Below are positions 29,577-38,390 of a stretch of DNA of 64,000 bases, piece after piece. The notes below the pieces were generated by a model. It searched no databases. It was not told the origin of the DNA and was given only the letters and a program-made list of their open reading frames with translations. Made by a program: the position numbers and the translations under genes. Each line of letters opens with the position of its first letter. Position 1 is the stretch's first letter. Source of the stretch: Leptospira licerasiae serovar Varillal str. VAR 010 (GTDB taxonomy: Bacteria > Spirochaetota > Leptospiria > Leptospirales > Leptospiraceae); contig NZ_AHOO02000005.1 of NCBI RefSeq assembly GCF_000244755.1, positions 1,426,001 to 1,490,000 on the forward strand, written 5' to 3'.

Positions 29577-30248
29577 TCAGCCGCCCCCGGAAGTAGGGAC
29601 GTAACAAAGACAAAGAACTTTTAGCATATTAGAGCAAGAATAAATGTTCGTGCTAAACCAGCTTGCCTGGTTCTTAACTACTGTACTTCCTGTGGCGCCC
29701 AAAGTAGAAAGGCTACCGTCATCTTCTCCGTTGGAACAAGTATCTGCTGCGGCACCACCATTCCCATCTCCAAAACTCCAATAGGTTTGATTCCCTAAAC
29801 CTGCGGCTTCTAAGGTAACTTCAAGATCTAGAAAGAATAAGTTAGAATAATCTTGCGCGATAATCGTTCCGAAAGGTCCTCGGATAGGAACTCCTGTCGT
29901 TGGTAGGTCCGCATAAAGCACATTAAGCGAGGAAGCAGAAACGAGTGGGGTGGAAACTAAGGGAGCGTATTTGGAACATTTAGTATCTATAATATTCGAA
30001 AAAATACGTTGTTGACCACATATGAAGTTTAAGCTGCTATCTAAGGTTCCCGGACCCAGAACGGTTAATTTTCCGCTGTAGCTTGTATTTGTGGCATACA
30101 TATAAATCCCATCGGGAGCTGAAACTAATAGACTCATTAGAGTTGCTTTAGGACTACAACTTCTATCCTGGTCCGAACAGGTTTTGTCGGAAATGCAACC
30201 ATTGGACAAAATATAGATAACTAAAATAGGAAGAATGCGAAGTTCCAT
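29577..30248 (-). CDS. DUF1554-like lipoprotein, copy 1 of a tandem family
   Basis: 223 residues. Lipoprotein signal PILVIYILSNGC, then the family head TCSDQDRSCS, the GIYMYATNTSYSGKLTVLG strand, CGQQRIFSNII, a VST-rich bridge, GVPIRGPFGTIIAQDY, an aromatic FGDG core, and the tail ending with CLCYVP. The pattern (surface-like domain of about 150 residues closed by paired Cys) resembles DUF1554 (PF07588), abundant in Leptospira and thought to be exported; its role is unknown. It is the last of four neighbouring copies in transcription order. The C-terminal tail TSGGG after CLCY is its own feature. Confidence 0.8.
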   Translation of the reverse strand: MELRILPILVIYILSNGCISDKTCSDQDRSCSPKATLMSLLVSAPDGIYMYATNTSYSGKLTVLGPGTLDSSLNFICGQQRIFSNIIDTKCSKYAPLVSTPLVSASSLNVLYADLPTTGVPIRGPFGTIIAQDYSNLFFLDLEVTLEAAGLGNQTYWSFGDGNGGAAADTCSNGEDDGSLSTLGATGSTVVKNQASWFSTNIYSCSNMLKVLCLCYVPTSGGG

Positions 30249-30343
30249 CCAGCCAAAGGTAGGATTGAGTTAATTCGCATGCAAGAAATTATATCTTTTC
30301 TTTTAAGTTAAACTCCGCCCTCGGAGGACATTCCCTTAGATTA

Positions 30344-30997
30344 TTAATAGCAAAGACAAATGATCGGATGGGACTCCGAGCAGGCCGGAGCTCCCGATAA
30401 TAGCCAGACGTTAGTAGCGTCCGTTGGGGATCCAACTCCTCCTGTGGCTCCTGTGTCTGTTCCGTTAATACAATTGTCTGCGGAATTATAAACCCCTCCC
30501 GAATTGGAGAATGTCCAGAACGGTTGTGAAGTGACACCTGCTTGTTCCATGGTCATGAATAGTGAGGAAAATATATTTGCCCATGAGCTCGCAAGGATAC
30601 CTCCTCTTGCTCCCCTTACCGGATAAGAAGTGTTATTCGGAATACTATAGAGCGAGGTAAAATTATAAAGGGCATTTGTGGAAGTTGAAACTACAGGAAG
30701 AACATTCATACAACTTGTATTAATGATTGATGCAAATATACGATTGTCAGTGCAAATATTATGAAGACTATTTTCGAAAGTGGATCCATAGGCAGCTAAA
30801 TTGCCCTGGTAACTGGTTTGAGTTGCATATAAATATATCCCTTGAGGAGCGGAGATCAAAGAATAAATCTGTTCTTGTATGCTGCAATTTTTGTCCTGAT
30901 CGGAGCAAACTTTCGAACTCATACATGCGTTTGAGGAAAGAATTAGAAAGAAAAGAGATAGCTGAATAAAAAATTTCACCGCACGATTAAAAACCAT
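30344..30997 (-). CDS. DUF1554-like lipoprotein, copy 2 of a tandem family
   Basis: 217 residues from ATG 30997, chosen because it gives a compact lipoprotein signal (FFIQLSLFFLILSSNAC); 17 more codons are open upstream. Family head VCSDQDKNCS, GIYLYATQTSYQGNLAAYG, CTDNRIFASIINTSC, PVRGARGGILASSW, FWTFSNSGGVYNSADNC and the terminal CLCY. Closest of the three intact copies to copy 1 by eye. The 95 bases before copy 1 show no clear promoter. Confidence 0.8.
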   Translation of the reverse strand: MVFNRAVKFFIQLSLFFLILSSNACMSSKVCSDQDKNCSIQEQIYSLISAPQGIYLYATQTSYQGNLAAYGSTFENSLHNICTDNRIFASIINTSCMNVLPVVSTSTNALYNFTSLYSIPNNTSYPVRGARGGILASSWANIFSSLFMTMEQAGVTSQPFWTFSNSGGVYNSADNCINGTDTGATGGVGSPTDATNVWLLSGAPACSESHPIICLCY

Positions 30998-31124
30998 ACA
31001 GTTCAGTTTTGCAAGAAATTTACTTAGAAAAACTTCCAACAAAAACATTCTTTATGCAGGAAGTATATTTTAGAGAAGATAAAATTTCCGGATCTTTTGT
31101 TACTTAAGGTTATAGAAGTAGAAT

Positions 31125-31766
31125 TTAATAACAGAAACAAAGGATTTTTCTATATTGATCGCAAGTCGCGAAAGTGGGACCTACCCAAGCATTATCCTGA
31201 CGGGTGGGGCTTCCGATTTCCCCGGTATCGCCACTTACGTTAGAAATACCATCGAGGCAACTGGCCGAATAACCTCCACCAGGAGAGGTAAAACTCCAGA
31301 ATTCCTCGTTCGTGATCCCGGAATTACTTAAGGAAGAAACATCAGGTCCTATCGCTATTAGCCAGTTAAAACTTCTAGAAACGATATTTCCTTTCGTTCC
31401 TCTAATTATAAAATTATCTCCATCGAATGCGGGGAAATTTACGGGATATTGATCGATAGACATTAGATCACTCGAAACTCCCGGAAGAATGTTGGCGCAA
31501 GAAGATATGATCGGTGCAAAGATCCGATCCTTTACGCAGAGATTCATAAGGCTATCGAATAAGGTAGGTCCGTAATTGGCTAAATTTCCTTGGTAAGCAT
31601 CTAAAGAGGAATAAATATAGATCCCGGGAGGCGGAGCGATATACGAATATACAATTTCGGTAAAGCTACAGGCTCTATCTTCTTTAGAACATATATTTTC
31701 TTTAGCACATGCACTTAATGAAAAAAAGGCTAAAAGAAGAATAGGAGCGGTCAATTTCACAGTCAT
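31125..31766 (-). CDS. DUF1554-like lipoprotein, copy 3 of a tandem family
   Basis: 213 residues from ATG 31766 (a GTG at 31778 adds four). Signal LTAPILLLAFFSLSAC, then NICSKEDRACS, GIYIYSSLDAYQGNLANYG, CVKDRIFAPIISSC, FIIRGTKGNIVSRSF, FWSFTSPGGGYSASC and final CFCY. More diverged than copies 1 and 2 in the middle (residues 95-150), which would match a surface-exposed variable part. Same strand as its neighbours; 128-base gap to copy 2. Confidence 0.8.
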   Translation of the reverse strand: MTVKLTAPILLLAFFSLSACAKENICSKEDRACSFTEIVYSYIAPPPGIYIYSSLDAYQGNLANYGPTLFDSLMNLCVKDRIFAPIISSCANILPGVSSDLMSIDQYPVNFPAFDGDNFIIRGTKGNIVSRSFNWLIAIGPDVSSLSNSGITNEEFWSFTSPGGGYSASCLDGISNVSGDTGEIGSPTRQDNAWVGPTFATCDQYRKILCFCY

Positions 31767-31905
31767 ATACGGATTCACTTTATTTTTTACGCAAGTAGTT
31801 TCTCTGTGGAATGATCAATATTAATATATCATTTCTATCGGAACATTTTAATAAGAAAAAATCCGTAGCTTTCGGTATTCCCATTATCATAATTGACTCC
31901 ATTTA

Positions 31906-32204
31906 TCATAAATGAGCTTTCCTTTCGCACCTCTTAATGGCAGAGTCCCGTTTAGAGAAAAATCCGGCCTCATAGCATATATTCATCAAGCTCCGCTGGA
32001 GATTCGGACCGTGAACAGTTAAATTACCTTGGAATACTGTCGGGTAGAGTAGAGATAAATTCCTTCGGGAACGATTGCAGAGGAAAATAGAAGTTCGCTT
32101 ACATTGCAAGTCTTGTCATGATCGGAACAGGTCTTGTCGCTCAAACAATTGTAATATAGAGAAGAGCACAAAGAAATAATGAGGATCAAATGGTGACTTC
32201 GCAT
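31906..32204 (-). pseudogene. Broken fourth DUF1554-like lipoprotein copy
   Basis: Starting at ATG 32204 the frame gives a lipoprotein signal (LILIISLCSSLYYNC), TCSDHDKTCN and GIYLYSTRQY, then a stop. Shifting frame near 32045 restores the family: VFQGNLTVHGPNLQRSLMNIC, ending at about 31906. The whole C-terminal half (RIF, IRG, FWxF, terminal CxCY) is missing. So there was a frameshift and a truncation; the N-terminal remnant is what is left of a first gene of the array. Confidence 0.75.
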
Positions 32205-32294
32205 AATACAACACTCCCTAGAGGGCTATACAAAGCTCAAGGAATTTCTAATCCCACTTGACTAATTTGTCAGAAAGTTTTTTATTCTGCCAAG

Positions 32295-33119
32295 ATGCGC
32301 CCAAATCTTAAAGTCCGTTCTACGATATTTTTCCTGTTGGCAATGTTCCTGACACCGAGCCTTTTATTTGCCGATCAGACCATTCTTCTCCGCAAAGGAG
32401 GCAAGCTAACAGGTAATGTAGTAGGCCAGAATGAGAAGACGATCACTGTTCAATCCGAATCGGGCAAACAGACCATCAACAAAAGAGATATATTAAAAAT
32501 TATTTATAAAGATATCACAAAAGAAGAAGAGAACCGTATTCGTAAAGAAGAGGAAAAAAAGGTCCAGGAAAACCCTCAAGTAGTGGAGGAGCCTGTCCAG
32601 ATCATTCCACCTCCCACTTCTACGGCTTCGACAGAGCCGGGCAGAAACAGATGGAGTGCAGTATGGCGTTCTGCGATCCTCCCAGGTTGGGGACAATGGT
32701 ATACTGATAATAAATCAGAAGCTAAGATTACAGGCGGTGCGTTCATCGCTAGCTTGGCATACGCGGGTTATTCCAGATCCGAAGCGGAATCCGCAAAGAG
32801 CAAATATGATGATGCAGTCTCCAAAAGTAGCACCACCGGCTCTTATATTTACGGAGGTGGAGTTGCGAACTTCTACCTTCTCACCGTGGTTCCTGGAGCA
32901 AGAGCGGATTACGAAAGTTCCGTCCAGGCCTATAATACTTCTGTGTATGTGTTGGGCGGGGTGTATTTGGCTCAATTGGTCCGTACGTATTTCCTGGGAA
33001 AATCTTGGGAGCAGGGCGCTTCTGCCAATCCTGTAGCCTGGACAGTGGTGCCTAAGCCTGATTGGTCTGCTGCTCGGATCGGATGGGGTGCAGAAGCAAG
33101 TTTTAGCCTTGGTTTTTAG
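32295..33119 (+). CDS. DUF5683-like exported membrane protein
   Basis: 274 residues. A signal peptide (TIFFLLAMFLTPSLLFA) is followed by a small domain (ILLRKGGKLTGNVVGQNEKT then a strand KQTINKRDILKIIY) that looks LSm-like and recurs in spirochetal envelope proteins. A charged stretch and a Pro-rich linker (EEPVQIIPPPTSTAS) lead to the DUF5683 part: WRSAILPGWGQWYTDNKSEAK and two hydrophobic segments. Function unknown. Stands alone upstream of rplM. Confidence 0.75.
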   Translation: MRPNLKVRSTIFFLLAMFLTPSLLFADQTILLRKGGKLTGNVVGQNEKTITVQSESGKQTINKRDILKIIYKDITKEEENRIRKEEEKKVQENPQVVEEPVQIIPPPTSTASTEPGRNRWSAVWRSAILPGWGQWYTDNKSEAKITGGAFIASLAYAGYSRSEAESAKSKYDDAVSKSSTTGSYIYGGGVANFYLLTVVPGARADYESSVQAYNTSVYVLGGVYLAQLVRTYFLGKSWEQGASANPVAWTVVPKPDWSAARIGWGAEASFSLGF

Positions 33120-33186
33120 TAATTTTGTTCGTATTTCCTTGACCCCTTAGGCCGGTACGCGAAATTGGCCAATACAGGACATACCC

Positions 33187-33636
33187 ATGCCAATCGTATC
33201 TAAACCGCATAGAACTCCTTCCTTAAAAAAGGAACAAGCTAATAAAGCTTGGTACGTAGTCGACGCTGAAGGCAAAACCTTAGGTCGTCTCGCTTCGGAG
33301 ATCGCAACCAGACTCCGCGGTAAACATAAACCTACTTTTACTCCTAACGTTGATTGTGGAGATAATATCATTGTTATCAATGCTGCTAAGGTAGCTGTGA
33401 CCGGAAATAAAGAGACTCAAAAAGAATATTTCCATCACTCTCGTTATCCGGGTGGTATGACAGCTACTACTCTCCAAAACATGAGAGTGAAACAACCTGA
33501 AAAAATCCTGTATGAAGCAGTAAAAGGTATGCTTCCTAAAAGCAAACTCGGTGCTGAGATGTTGACTCATTTCAGAATTTTCCCAGGAACCGAGCATAAT
33601 CTCGGCGCTCAAAAGCCGATCAAACTGGAACTCTAG
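33187..33636 (+). CDS. rplM: Ribosomal protein L13
   Basis: 149 residues; early-assembling large-subunit protein. Marks are [60 protein letters not shown] and [11 protein letters not shown]. It pairs with rpsI 13 bases later, the arrangement kept across bacteria. The short N-terminal lead ([16 protein letters not shown]) is longer than in E. coli. Confidence 0.98.
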   Translation: MPIVSKPHRTPSLKKEQANKAWYVVDAEGKTLGRLASEIATRLRGKHKPTFTPNVDCGDNIIVINAAKVAVTGNKETQKEYFHHSRYPGGMTATTLQNMRVKQPEKILYEAVKGMLPKSKLGAEMLTHFRIFPGTEHNLGAQKPIKLEL

Positions 33637-33649
33637 GAGATATTAGAAT

Positions 33650-34048
33650 ATGGCAAGCGCCAAGGAAATCTGGGCAGTAGGTCGTCGTAAGAATGCGATC
33701 GCTCGTGTTAAATTAAAAGAAGGTTCCGGTAAAATTGTAATCAATGATAAAGATTACAAAGATTATCTGCAAAACAGCCGTTCTAATATTAAAGAAGCTT
33801 TGACTGCTTTAACTCTGATGAACGTTTCCGAAAAGTTTGATCTTAAGGTAAACGTTTCCGGAGGAGGGATCATCGGACAAGTCGGAGCGATCCGCCACGC
33901 ACTTGCAAGAGTGATCTGCCGTTATAATCCCGAGTTCAGACCGACTGTCAAAAAAGAAGGCCTTCTGACTCGTGACCCACGTATGGTGGAACGCAAGAAA
34001 TACGGTCTACACAAAGCACGTAGAGGAACTCAGTTCTCTAAACGTTAA
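33650..34048 (+). CDS. rpsI: Ribosomal protein S9
   Basis: 132 residues, small-subunit protein whose C-terminal tail reaches the P-site tRNA. Marks are [40 protein letters not shown] and the tail [20 protein letters not shown]. The final Lys-Arg pair is intact. Co-transcribed with rplM; closed by a strong terminator. Confidence 0.98.
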   Translation: MASAKEIWAVGRRKNAIARVKLKEGSGKIVINDKDYKDYLQNSRSNIKEALTALTLMNVSEKFDLKVNVSGGGIIGQVGAIRHALARVICRYNPEFRPTVKKEGLLTRDPRMVERKKYGLHKARRGTQFSKR

Positions 34049-34075
34049 TTTACGCTTTTTAGATCTATTTTTGGG

Positions 34076-34122
34076 AATGCCTGAAGTTCTTGCCAGCAAG
34101 ACCTCGGGCATTTTCTGTTTTT
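34076..34122 (+). terminator. Strong terminator between rpsI and alaS
   Basis: A long stem: outer arms AATGCCTGA/TCGGGCATT and inner arms TCTTGC/GCAAGA around CA, followed by TTTTCTGTTTTTA. It begins 28 bases after rpsI and ends 10 bases before the alaS ATG, so alaS must have its own promoter or read through it; in principle it could act as an attenuator. Confidence 0.8.
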
Positions 34123-34131
34123 AGGGGTATC

Positions 34132-36891
34132 ATGAATTTTAAAAAAGTTTCCGAAGTCCGTAAGATCTTTTTGGATTATTTTAAGGAGAAGGGCCATACA
34201 GTAGTTCCTTCCTCTTCTTTGTTGCCTGCGGGAGATCCTACTCTTCTATTCACTACTGCGGGAATGGTCCAGTTCAAACCTTTATTCACCGGTGCAGTGG
34301 AACTTCCTTATACGAGAGCGACTTCCGCTCAAAAATGTTTGAGAACCACCGACCTGGAGAATGTAGGTAAAACAGAAAGGCACTGTACATTCTTCGAAAT
34401 GCTCGGGAACTTTAGCTTCGGCGATTATTTTAAAGAAGAAGCTATCGAATATGCTCTGGATTGTTCCGTAAACTATCTTGGGTTTCCTAAAGAAAAGATC
34501 TGGATTACAGTATTCGAAAATGATGATGAAGCTGAGAAGATCTGGATCTCCAAAGGAATCCCGAAAGAAAGGATCACCCGCTTAGGTAAAAAAGATAATT
34601 TCTGGGGACCCGCCGGAGATAGTGGAGCCTGTGGCCCTTGTTCGGAGTTGTATCTAGACAGAGGACCTGAAAAGGGGTTTCCGGATTGCGGAGTCAAATA
34701 CGAGTGTAAGCCCGGTTGCGATTGCGATCGTTTTTTAGAATTTTGGAATATAGTATTCAACCAATTCAACCAAGATACGGAAGGAAATTTACATCCACTC
34801 AAACAGACCGGCATAGATACGGGTTCCGGATTAGAAAGAGTGGCTCTATTGCTGCAAGGAGTGGACTCAGTTTACGATACCGATGAGCTCCGTCGCATTA
34901 TTACGGAAGTAGAAAAAATTTCGGGGAAAACCTATAACGAATCCACTAAAATCCCTTTCCGAGTGATTACTGACCATATTCGTTCCGTATTATTCACTGT
35001 TTCCGACGGGATCTATCCGGACAGAACAGGAAGAGGATACGTTATTCGCCGTTTGATCCGTAGGGCTGTATTATTCGCAAGGAAATTGGATCTAAAAGAA
35101 CCTTTCTTATATAAATTGGCGAAATCTGTATGCGATATATATAAAGAAAGATATCCGGATTTAGAAAAACATATCTCCTCAGTCGAAAGAACGCTTCTTG
35201 CAGAAGAAGAATTATTCCTCAAAACCTTGGAGATCGGTTTGGAGAAGATAGAAGTTCTTGTTTCCAAAACCAAATCGGAAGGTTCCAGTACATTCTCCGG
35301 AAAAGATAGTTTCTTACTTTATGGAACTTACGGTTTTCCGGCTGAGATGACAGAGGAGATCGTGGCCGAGCACGGACTTTCTTTCGACAGAAAAGGTTTC
35401 GAAGAGGAACTCGAGAAGGACAGACAATCTTCTCGCGAGACTTGGAAGGCAAATAAGGTTTCCTTATTCACCGGGATCAAAACGGATAAGACCCAATTTT
35501 TGGGTTACGATGTTTTGGAAGCGGAATCGGATCTTAAATTTATATTCTCTGATAATAAACAAACTTCCACTCTCAAAGAGGGTGAGTCGGGAGTATTGGT
35601 GTTTTCTTCCAGTCCATTTTATCCGGAAGGTGGTGGACAGGTTGGAGACGTAGGATTCATCAGAAAAGACGGTTCAGTCTTTAAGGTTTTAGATACCCAA
35701 AAAGAGAACGATATCATTCTTCATATCGGAACCGTTCTTTCTGGAAATTTTGCAGTAGGAGACAAGGCCAAGTTGGAAGTGGAGAAGGAAAGAAGAGAAA
35801 GACTCAAATTCCATCACTCCGGAACTCACTTATTGAACGGCGCTCTACGCACTTTACTCGGAAATCATGTGCTTCAAAAAGGGTCTATTGTTTCTCCGGA
35901 ATATCTTCGCTTCGATTTCTCTCATCCGAGTCCTTTAAGTTTAGAAGAAATTCGTAATATAGAATCCTGGGTGAACGATAGCATCGTTCGTCATATACCG
36001 GTCGATACCAAAGTGCTTCCAATAGAAGAAGCAAAAAAGACCGGAGCAGTTGCTGCCTTCGATGAAAAATACGGAGACAGTGTGAGAGTTCTCCAAATGG
36101 GGGACCGCTCTTTGGAGTTCTGTGGCGGGACTCACGTGGGTAATACGGGCGATATAGGATACTTCTTCATTAAAAAAGAATCCAGCCCGGGTGCAGGAAA
36201 TAGAAGAATAGAGGCGGTTGCAGGCCCGTTGGTCGTGGAAACCTTCCAGAACAGATTTGCAGAATTAACGGAAGCCGTCCAAAATTTAAATCTTAAGATC
36301 AAAGACGAGTTAGGAGCGGAAGGTGCTTCCCTTTCTATCAAAACAATAATCCCGGGACCGGACGAGATTAGATCTTTGTTTGCATCCAAGGGTGCCGACG
36401 CTGTCGTTTCTCTTAGAGATCTTTCTGAAAAGCTATCCGTTGAATTGGAAGAGGCTCAATCCAAGTTCTTAAAAGAGAAGAAGAATCAGGAATCCAGAGA
36501 CTTTGAGAATAATCCGGAAGTAATCTCGAAAGTATTCGAAAATTCTAAAGTAGTAGGGTCTGTTAAAATTGTTTCCGCGATCTTTGAGTCCAAGGATGCA
36601 AAGGCGTTAAAAGGACTTTCGGATAATATCAAGGTAAGAGAAAAAGAGATAGTGGCAATTCTCGCCAGCAAGAATGCGGAAGACGCGAGTATAGTAATCA
36701 CTTGCTCTTCTTCTTTGGTTGGAAAGATCCACTGCGGGGAACTTGTAAAGATTGCCTGTGAAATTTTGGGCGGAAAGGGTGGCGGAAAACCCGACATGGC
36801 CCAAGGCGGTGGAAAAGAAGTTTCCAAAGTGGAAGAAGCGGTTCGATCCGCATTGGAAAAAGCAAGTTCCAGTTTGAACGGAGGAAAATAA
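34132..36891 (+). CDS. alaS: Alanyl-tRNA synthetase
   Basis: 919 residues; charges tRNA-Ala with alanine in the cytoplasm. Catalytic core: LRTTDLENVGKTERHCTFFEMLGNFSFGDYFK, and motif 3 TGIDTGSGLERVALLLQG. Editing domain zinc site: FHHSGTHLLNGALR and FCGGTHVGNTGDIGYF. C-terminal C-Ala domain with KGGGKPDMAQGGG. An ATG at 34132 preceded by AGGGG is used; 14 more codons upstream lie in the terminator region. yajQ starts 1 base after the stop. All key residues present. Confidence 0.98.
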   Translation: MNFKKVSEVRKIFLDYFKEKGHTVVPSSSLLPAGDPTLLFTTAGMVQFKPLFTGAVELPYTRATSAQKCLRTTDLENVGKTERHCTFFEMLGNFSFGDYFKEEAIEYALDCSVNYLGFPKEKIWITVFENDDEAEKIWISKGIPKERITRLGKKDNFWGPAGDSGACGPCSELYLDRGPEKGFPDCGVKYECKPGCDCDRFLEFWNIVFNQFNQDTEGNLHPLKQTGIDTGSGLERVALLLQGVDSVYDTDELRRIITEVEKISGKTYNESTKIPFRVITDHIRSVLFTVSDGIYPDRTGRGYVIRRLIRRAVLFARKLDLKEPFLYKLAKSVCDIYKERYPDLEKHISSVERTLLAEEELFLKTLEIGLEKIEVLVSKTKSEGSSTFSGKDSFLLYGTYGFPAEMTEEIVAEHGLSFDRKGFEEELEKDRQSSRETWKANKVSLFTGIKTDKTQFLGYDVLEAESDLKFIFSDNKQTSTLKEGESGVLVFSSSPFYPEGGGQVGDVGFIRKDGSVFKVLDTQKENDIILHIGTVLSGNFAVGDKAKLEVEKERRERLKFHHSGTHLLNGALRTLLGNHVLQKGSIVSPEYLRFDFSHPSPLSLEEIRNIESWVNDSIVRHIPVDTKVLPIEEAKKTGAVAAFDEKYGDSVRVLQMGDRSLEFCGGTHVGNTGDIGYFFIKKESSPGAGNRRIEAVAGPLVVETFQNRFAELTEAVQNLNLKIKDELGAEGASLSIKTIIPGPDEIRSLFASKGADAVVSLRDLSEKLSVELEEAQSKFLKEKKNQESRDFENNPEVISKVFENSKVVGSVKIVSAIFESKDAKALKGLSDNIKVREKEIVAILASKNAEDASIVITCSSSLVGKIHCGELVKIACEILGGKGGGKPDMAQGGGKEVSKVEEAVRSALEKASSSLNGGK

Positions 36892-36892
36892 G

Positions 36893-37387
36893 ATGAGCGA
36901 CCCATCGTTTGATGTTGTTTCCGAAATCGATAAACCTGAATTACAAAACGCGGTTACCCAAGCGATCGCGGAGATCAAGAATAGATTCGACTTCAAGGGC
37001 TCCAAGTCGGAGATCAAATTGGAAGAAGAAAATCTGATCCTAGTATCCGACAACGAAGCTAAATTGGAAAGTGTAATCGATGTTCTGATCAACAAGATGG
37101 CAAAAAGAGGGCTTGGTTTAAAGTCCTTCGATTTTAAATCCAAATTGGAGCCAGCTACCGGCAATACCGTTCGGATGAAAGTGAAAATACGGAACGGTCT
37201 TGAAAAGGAACAAACCAAAGAGATCACTAAGATCGTAAAAGATTCCAAATTAAAAGTCATTCCTACCATCATGGGAAATTGTGTTAGGATCCAAGGTAAG
37301 AAGAAAGACGATCTTCAGGAGATCATGAGACTCTTGAAGTCCGCAGACCTTCCTTTTGATGTTCAATTCCAAAACTTTAAGGGTTAA
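36893..37387 (+). CDS. yajQ: YajQ-family nucleotide-binding protein
   Basis: 164 residues of the YajQ family (DUF520), which binds c-di-GMP or other nucleotides and RNA. Marks are FDVVSEIDKPELQNAVTQA, RFDFKGSKSEI, VLINKMAKRGLGLKSFDF and MGNCVRIQGKKKDDLQEIM. Ends FQNFKG, the family C-terminus. It is translationally adjacent to alaS. Whether it signals or chaperones in this species is unknown. Confidence 0.95.
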   Translation: MSDPSFDVVSEIDKPELQNAVTQAIAEIKNRFDFKGSKSEIKLEEENLILVSDNEAKLESVIDVLINKMAKRGLGLKSFDFKSKLEPATGNTVRMKVKIRNGLEKEQTKEITKIVKDSKLKVIPTIMGNCVRIQGKKKDDLQEIMRLLKSADLPFDVQFQNFKG

Positions 37388-37388
37388 G

Positions 37389-37718
37389 TGACTAAGATCT
37401 ACATTAATTGAATTTTGGAAAAAACATCCTAAAGCGAAAGTTCCTTTAACAGCCCGGTATGAAGAAGCTAGGAGATCTTTTTGGAATGAGACTAAGGTGA
37501 TCGGAGAAAGATATAGGTCTGCTGATTTTCTCCCGGGCAACCGAGTCGTATTTAATATTGGCGGGAACAATTATCGTATTATCGTAAAAATAGAATATAG
37601 GTTTGGAGGAGTTTTTATCCGATTTGTAGGAACCCATTCCGAATATGATAAGATAGATGCGAAAACAGTTGGGATTTCCGGTGACATTCTGATACAAAAA
37701 TACCCTACAAAAAGATAA
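37389..37718 (+). pseudogene. Degenerate HigB-type toxin without usable start and without antitoxin
   Basis: The frame after a TGA at 37389-37391 reads STLIEFWKKHPKAKVPL, then RVVFNIGGNNYRIIVKIEYR and VFIRFVGTHSEYDKID: this is the HigB mRNA interferase (RelE/ParE fold). The conserved N-terminus is encoded but has no ATG, GTG or TTG in frame before residue 36; the first is the GTG at 37497, which would lack the first third. A GTG at 37388 sits one base out of frame, as if a base was lost. The usual downstream HigA-like antitoxin is absent (next gene at 37782). So it is a remnant or a truncated solo toxin. Confidence 0.7.
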
Positions 37719-37781
37719 TCTGATTTTTATTTTCAAGCGGCTTGACAAAACATTCCGGAACGATAAGGGTCTAATTTACGT

Positions 37782-38177
37782 ATGAAACGTTTTACATTTA
37801 TAGCAATCATTTCTATTTTTCTGATCTCAGGACTCTCTGCAGAAGAGGAAAATCCGATCAAGTTCAAGATAGAAAAAGCCTCAACTTCCGGTTATCTTTT
37901 GAAAGTAGTGTATCCTGAAAATTTCGGGGTCCAAAGAGAGGCTCCGCATCGTATTTTACTCAATCCGGGTTCCGGATTAAAAGTGGTTTCTGCGGATCTA
38001 AAACTGAAAGGGAAAACTTCTGCTCGAAAAAAAGAATATTTCGAATCGGTGGAACCGATGCAGTTGAAATTGGAAGGAAAGGGTGAGTTGGAGATCCATG
38101 CAAAAATTTTCTACTGCGATTATAACAGGAATATCTGTATCCCTGGAAAGATATTACAAAAAGAAATTATACAATAA
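37782..38177 (+). CDS. Small exported protein with a Cys pair near the C-terminus
   Basis: 131 residues. Signal peptide FTFIAIISIFLISGLSA, then a beta-rich domain: KFKIEKASTSGYLLKVVYP, APHRILLNPGSGLKVVSADL, and the end AKIFYCDYNRNICIPGK with two Cys seven residues apart. It resembles the N-terminal domain type of DsbD-like and thiol-linked periplasmic proteins only loosely; I do not assign function. TTGACA at 37742 may be its -35 box. A bidirectional terminator follows. Confidence 0.6.
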   Translation: MKRFTFIAIISIFLISGLSAEEENPIKFKIEKASTSGYLLKVVYPENFGVQREAPHRILLNPGSGLKVVSADLKLKGKTSARKKEYFESVEPMQLKLEGKGELEIHAKIFYCDYNRNICIPGKILQKEIIQ

Positions 38178-38201
38178 TTGAATAGGTCCTGATCGGAGAA
38201 T

Positions 38202-38229
38202 AAAAAGCGGCTTGAGAGCCGCTTTTTTT
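38202..38229. terminator. Bidirectional Rho-independent terminator
   Basis: Stem AGCGGCT / AGCCGCT with loop TGAG, flanked by AAAAA on the left and TTTTTTT on the right. It lies between the convergent genes ending at 38177 (+) and 38391 (-). Confidence 0.9.
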
Positions 38230-38248
38230 ATGTTAATTTATTTTAGTA

Positions 38249-38277
38249 GAGTTTGTAGGAGTTCCCACTACAAGCTC
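38249..38277. repeat. Short interspersed inverted repeat (GAGTTTGTAG type)
   Basis: Arms GAGTTTGTAG and CTACAAGCTC with a 9-base centre GAGTTCCCA. Nine of ten pairs are Watson-Crick and the tenth is G-U in RNA. The core TTGTAGGAGTTCC is familiar to me as a dispersed leptospiral intergenic palindrome; this is from memory. It has no T-run, so it is not an ordinary terminator. Confidence 0.5.
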
Positions 38278-38390
38278 GGCAATCCGAAAATCCGAATTTA
38301 TGTGCGGATGTTGCAGTTTATATAAACCGATCCTTTAAAAGAGATCTTTATTGAGCAATGAGCGCAGTACTCTCATAGACGCAAATTTCG

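Noticed and set aside
28903..29613. 236-codon open frame antisense to the YceI gene
   Set aside because: Mirror of a clearly conserved secreted protein with signal peptide; no ribosome binding site, no homology features.
29577..32204. CRISPR array or phage tail repeats
   Set aside because: The repetition is at protein level between diverged full-length genes, not short direct DNA repeats with spacers; no cas genes.
32221..32294. TTGACT promoter for the DUF5683-like gene
   Set aside because: The best -10 candidates are at 18-19 bases spacing and match poorly; not supported enough to list as a feature.
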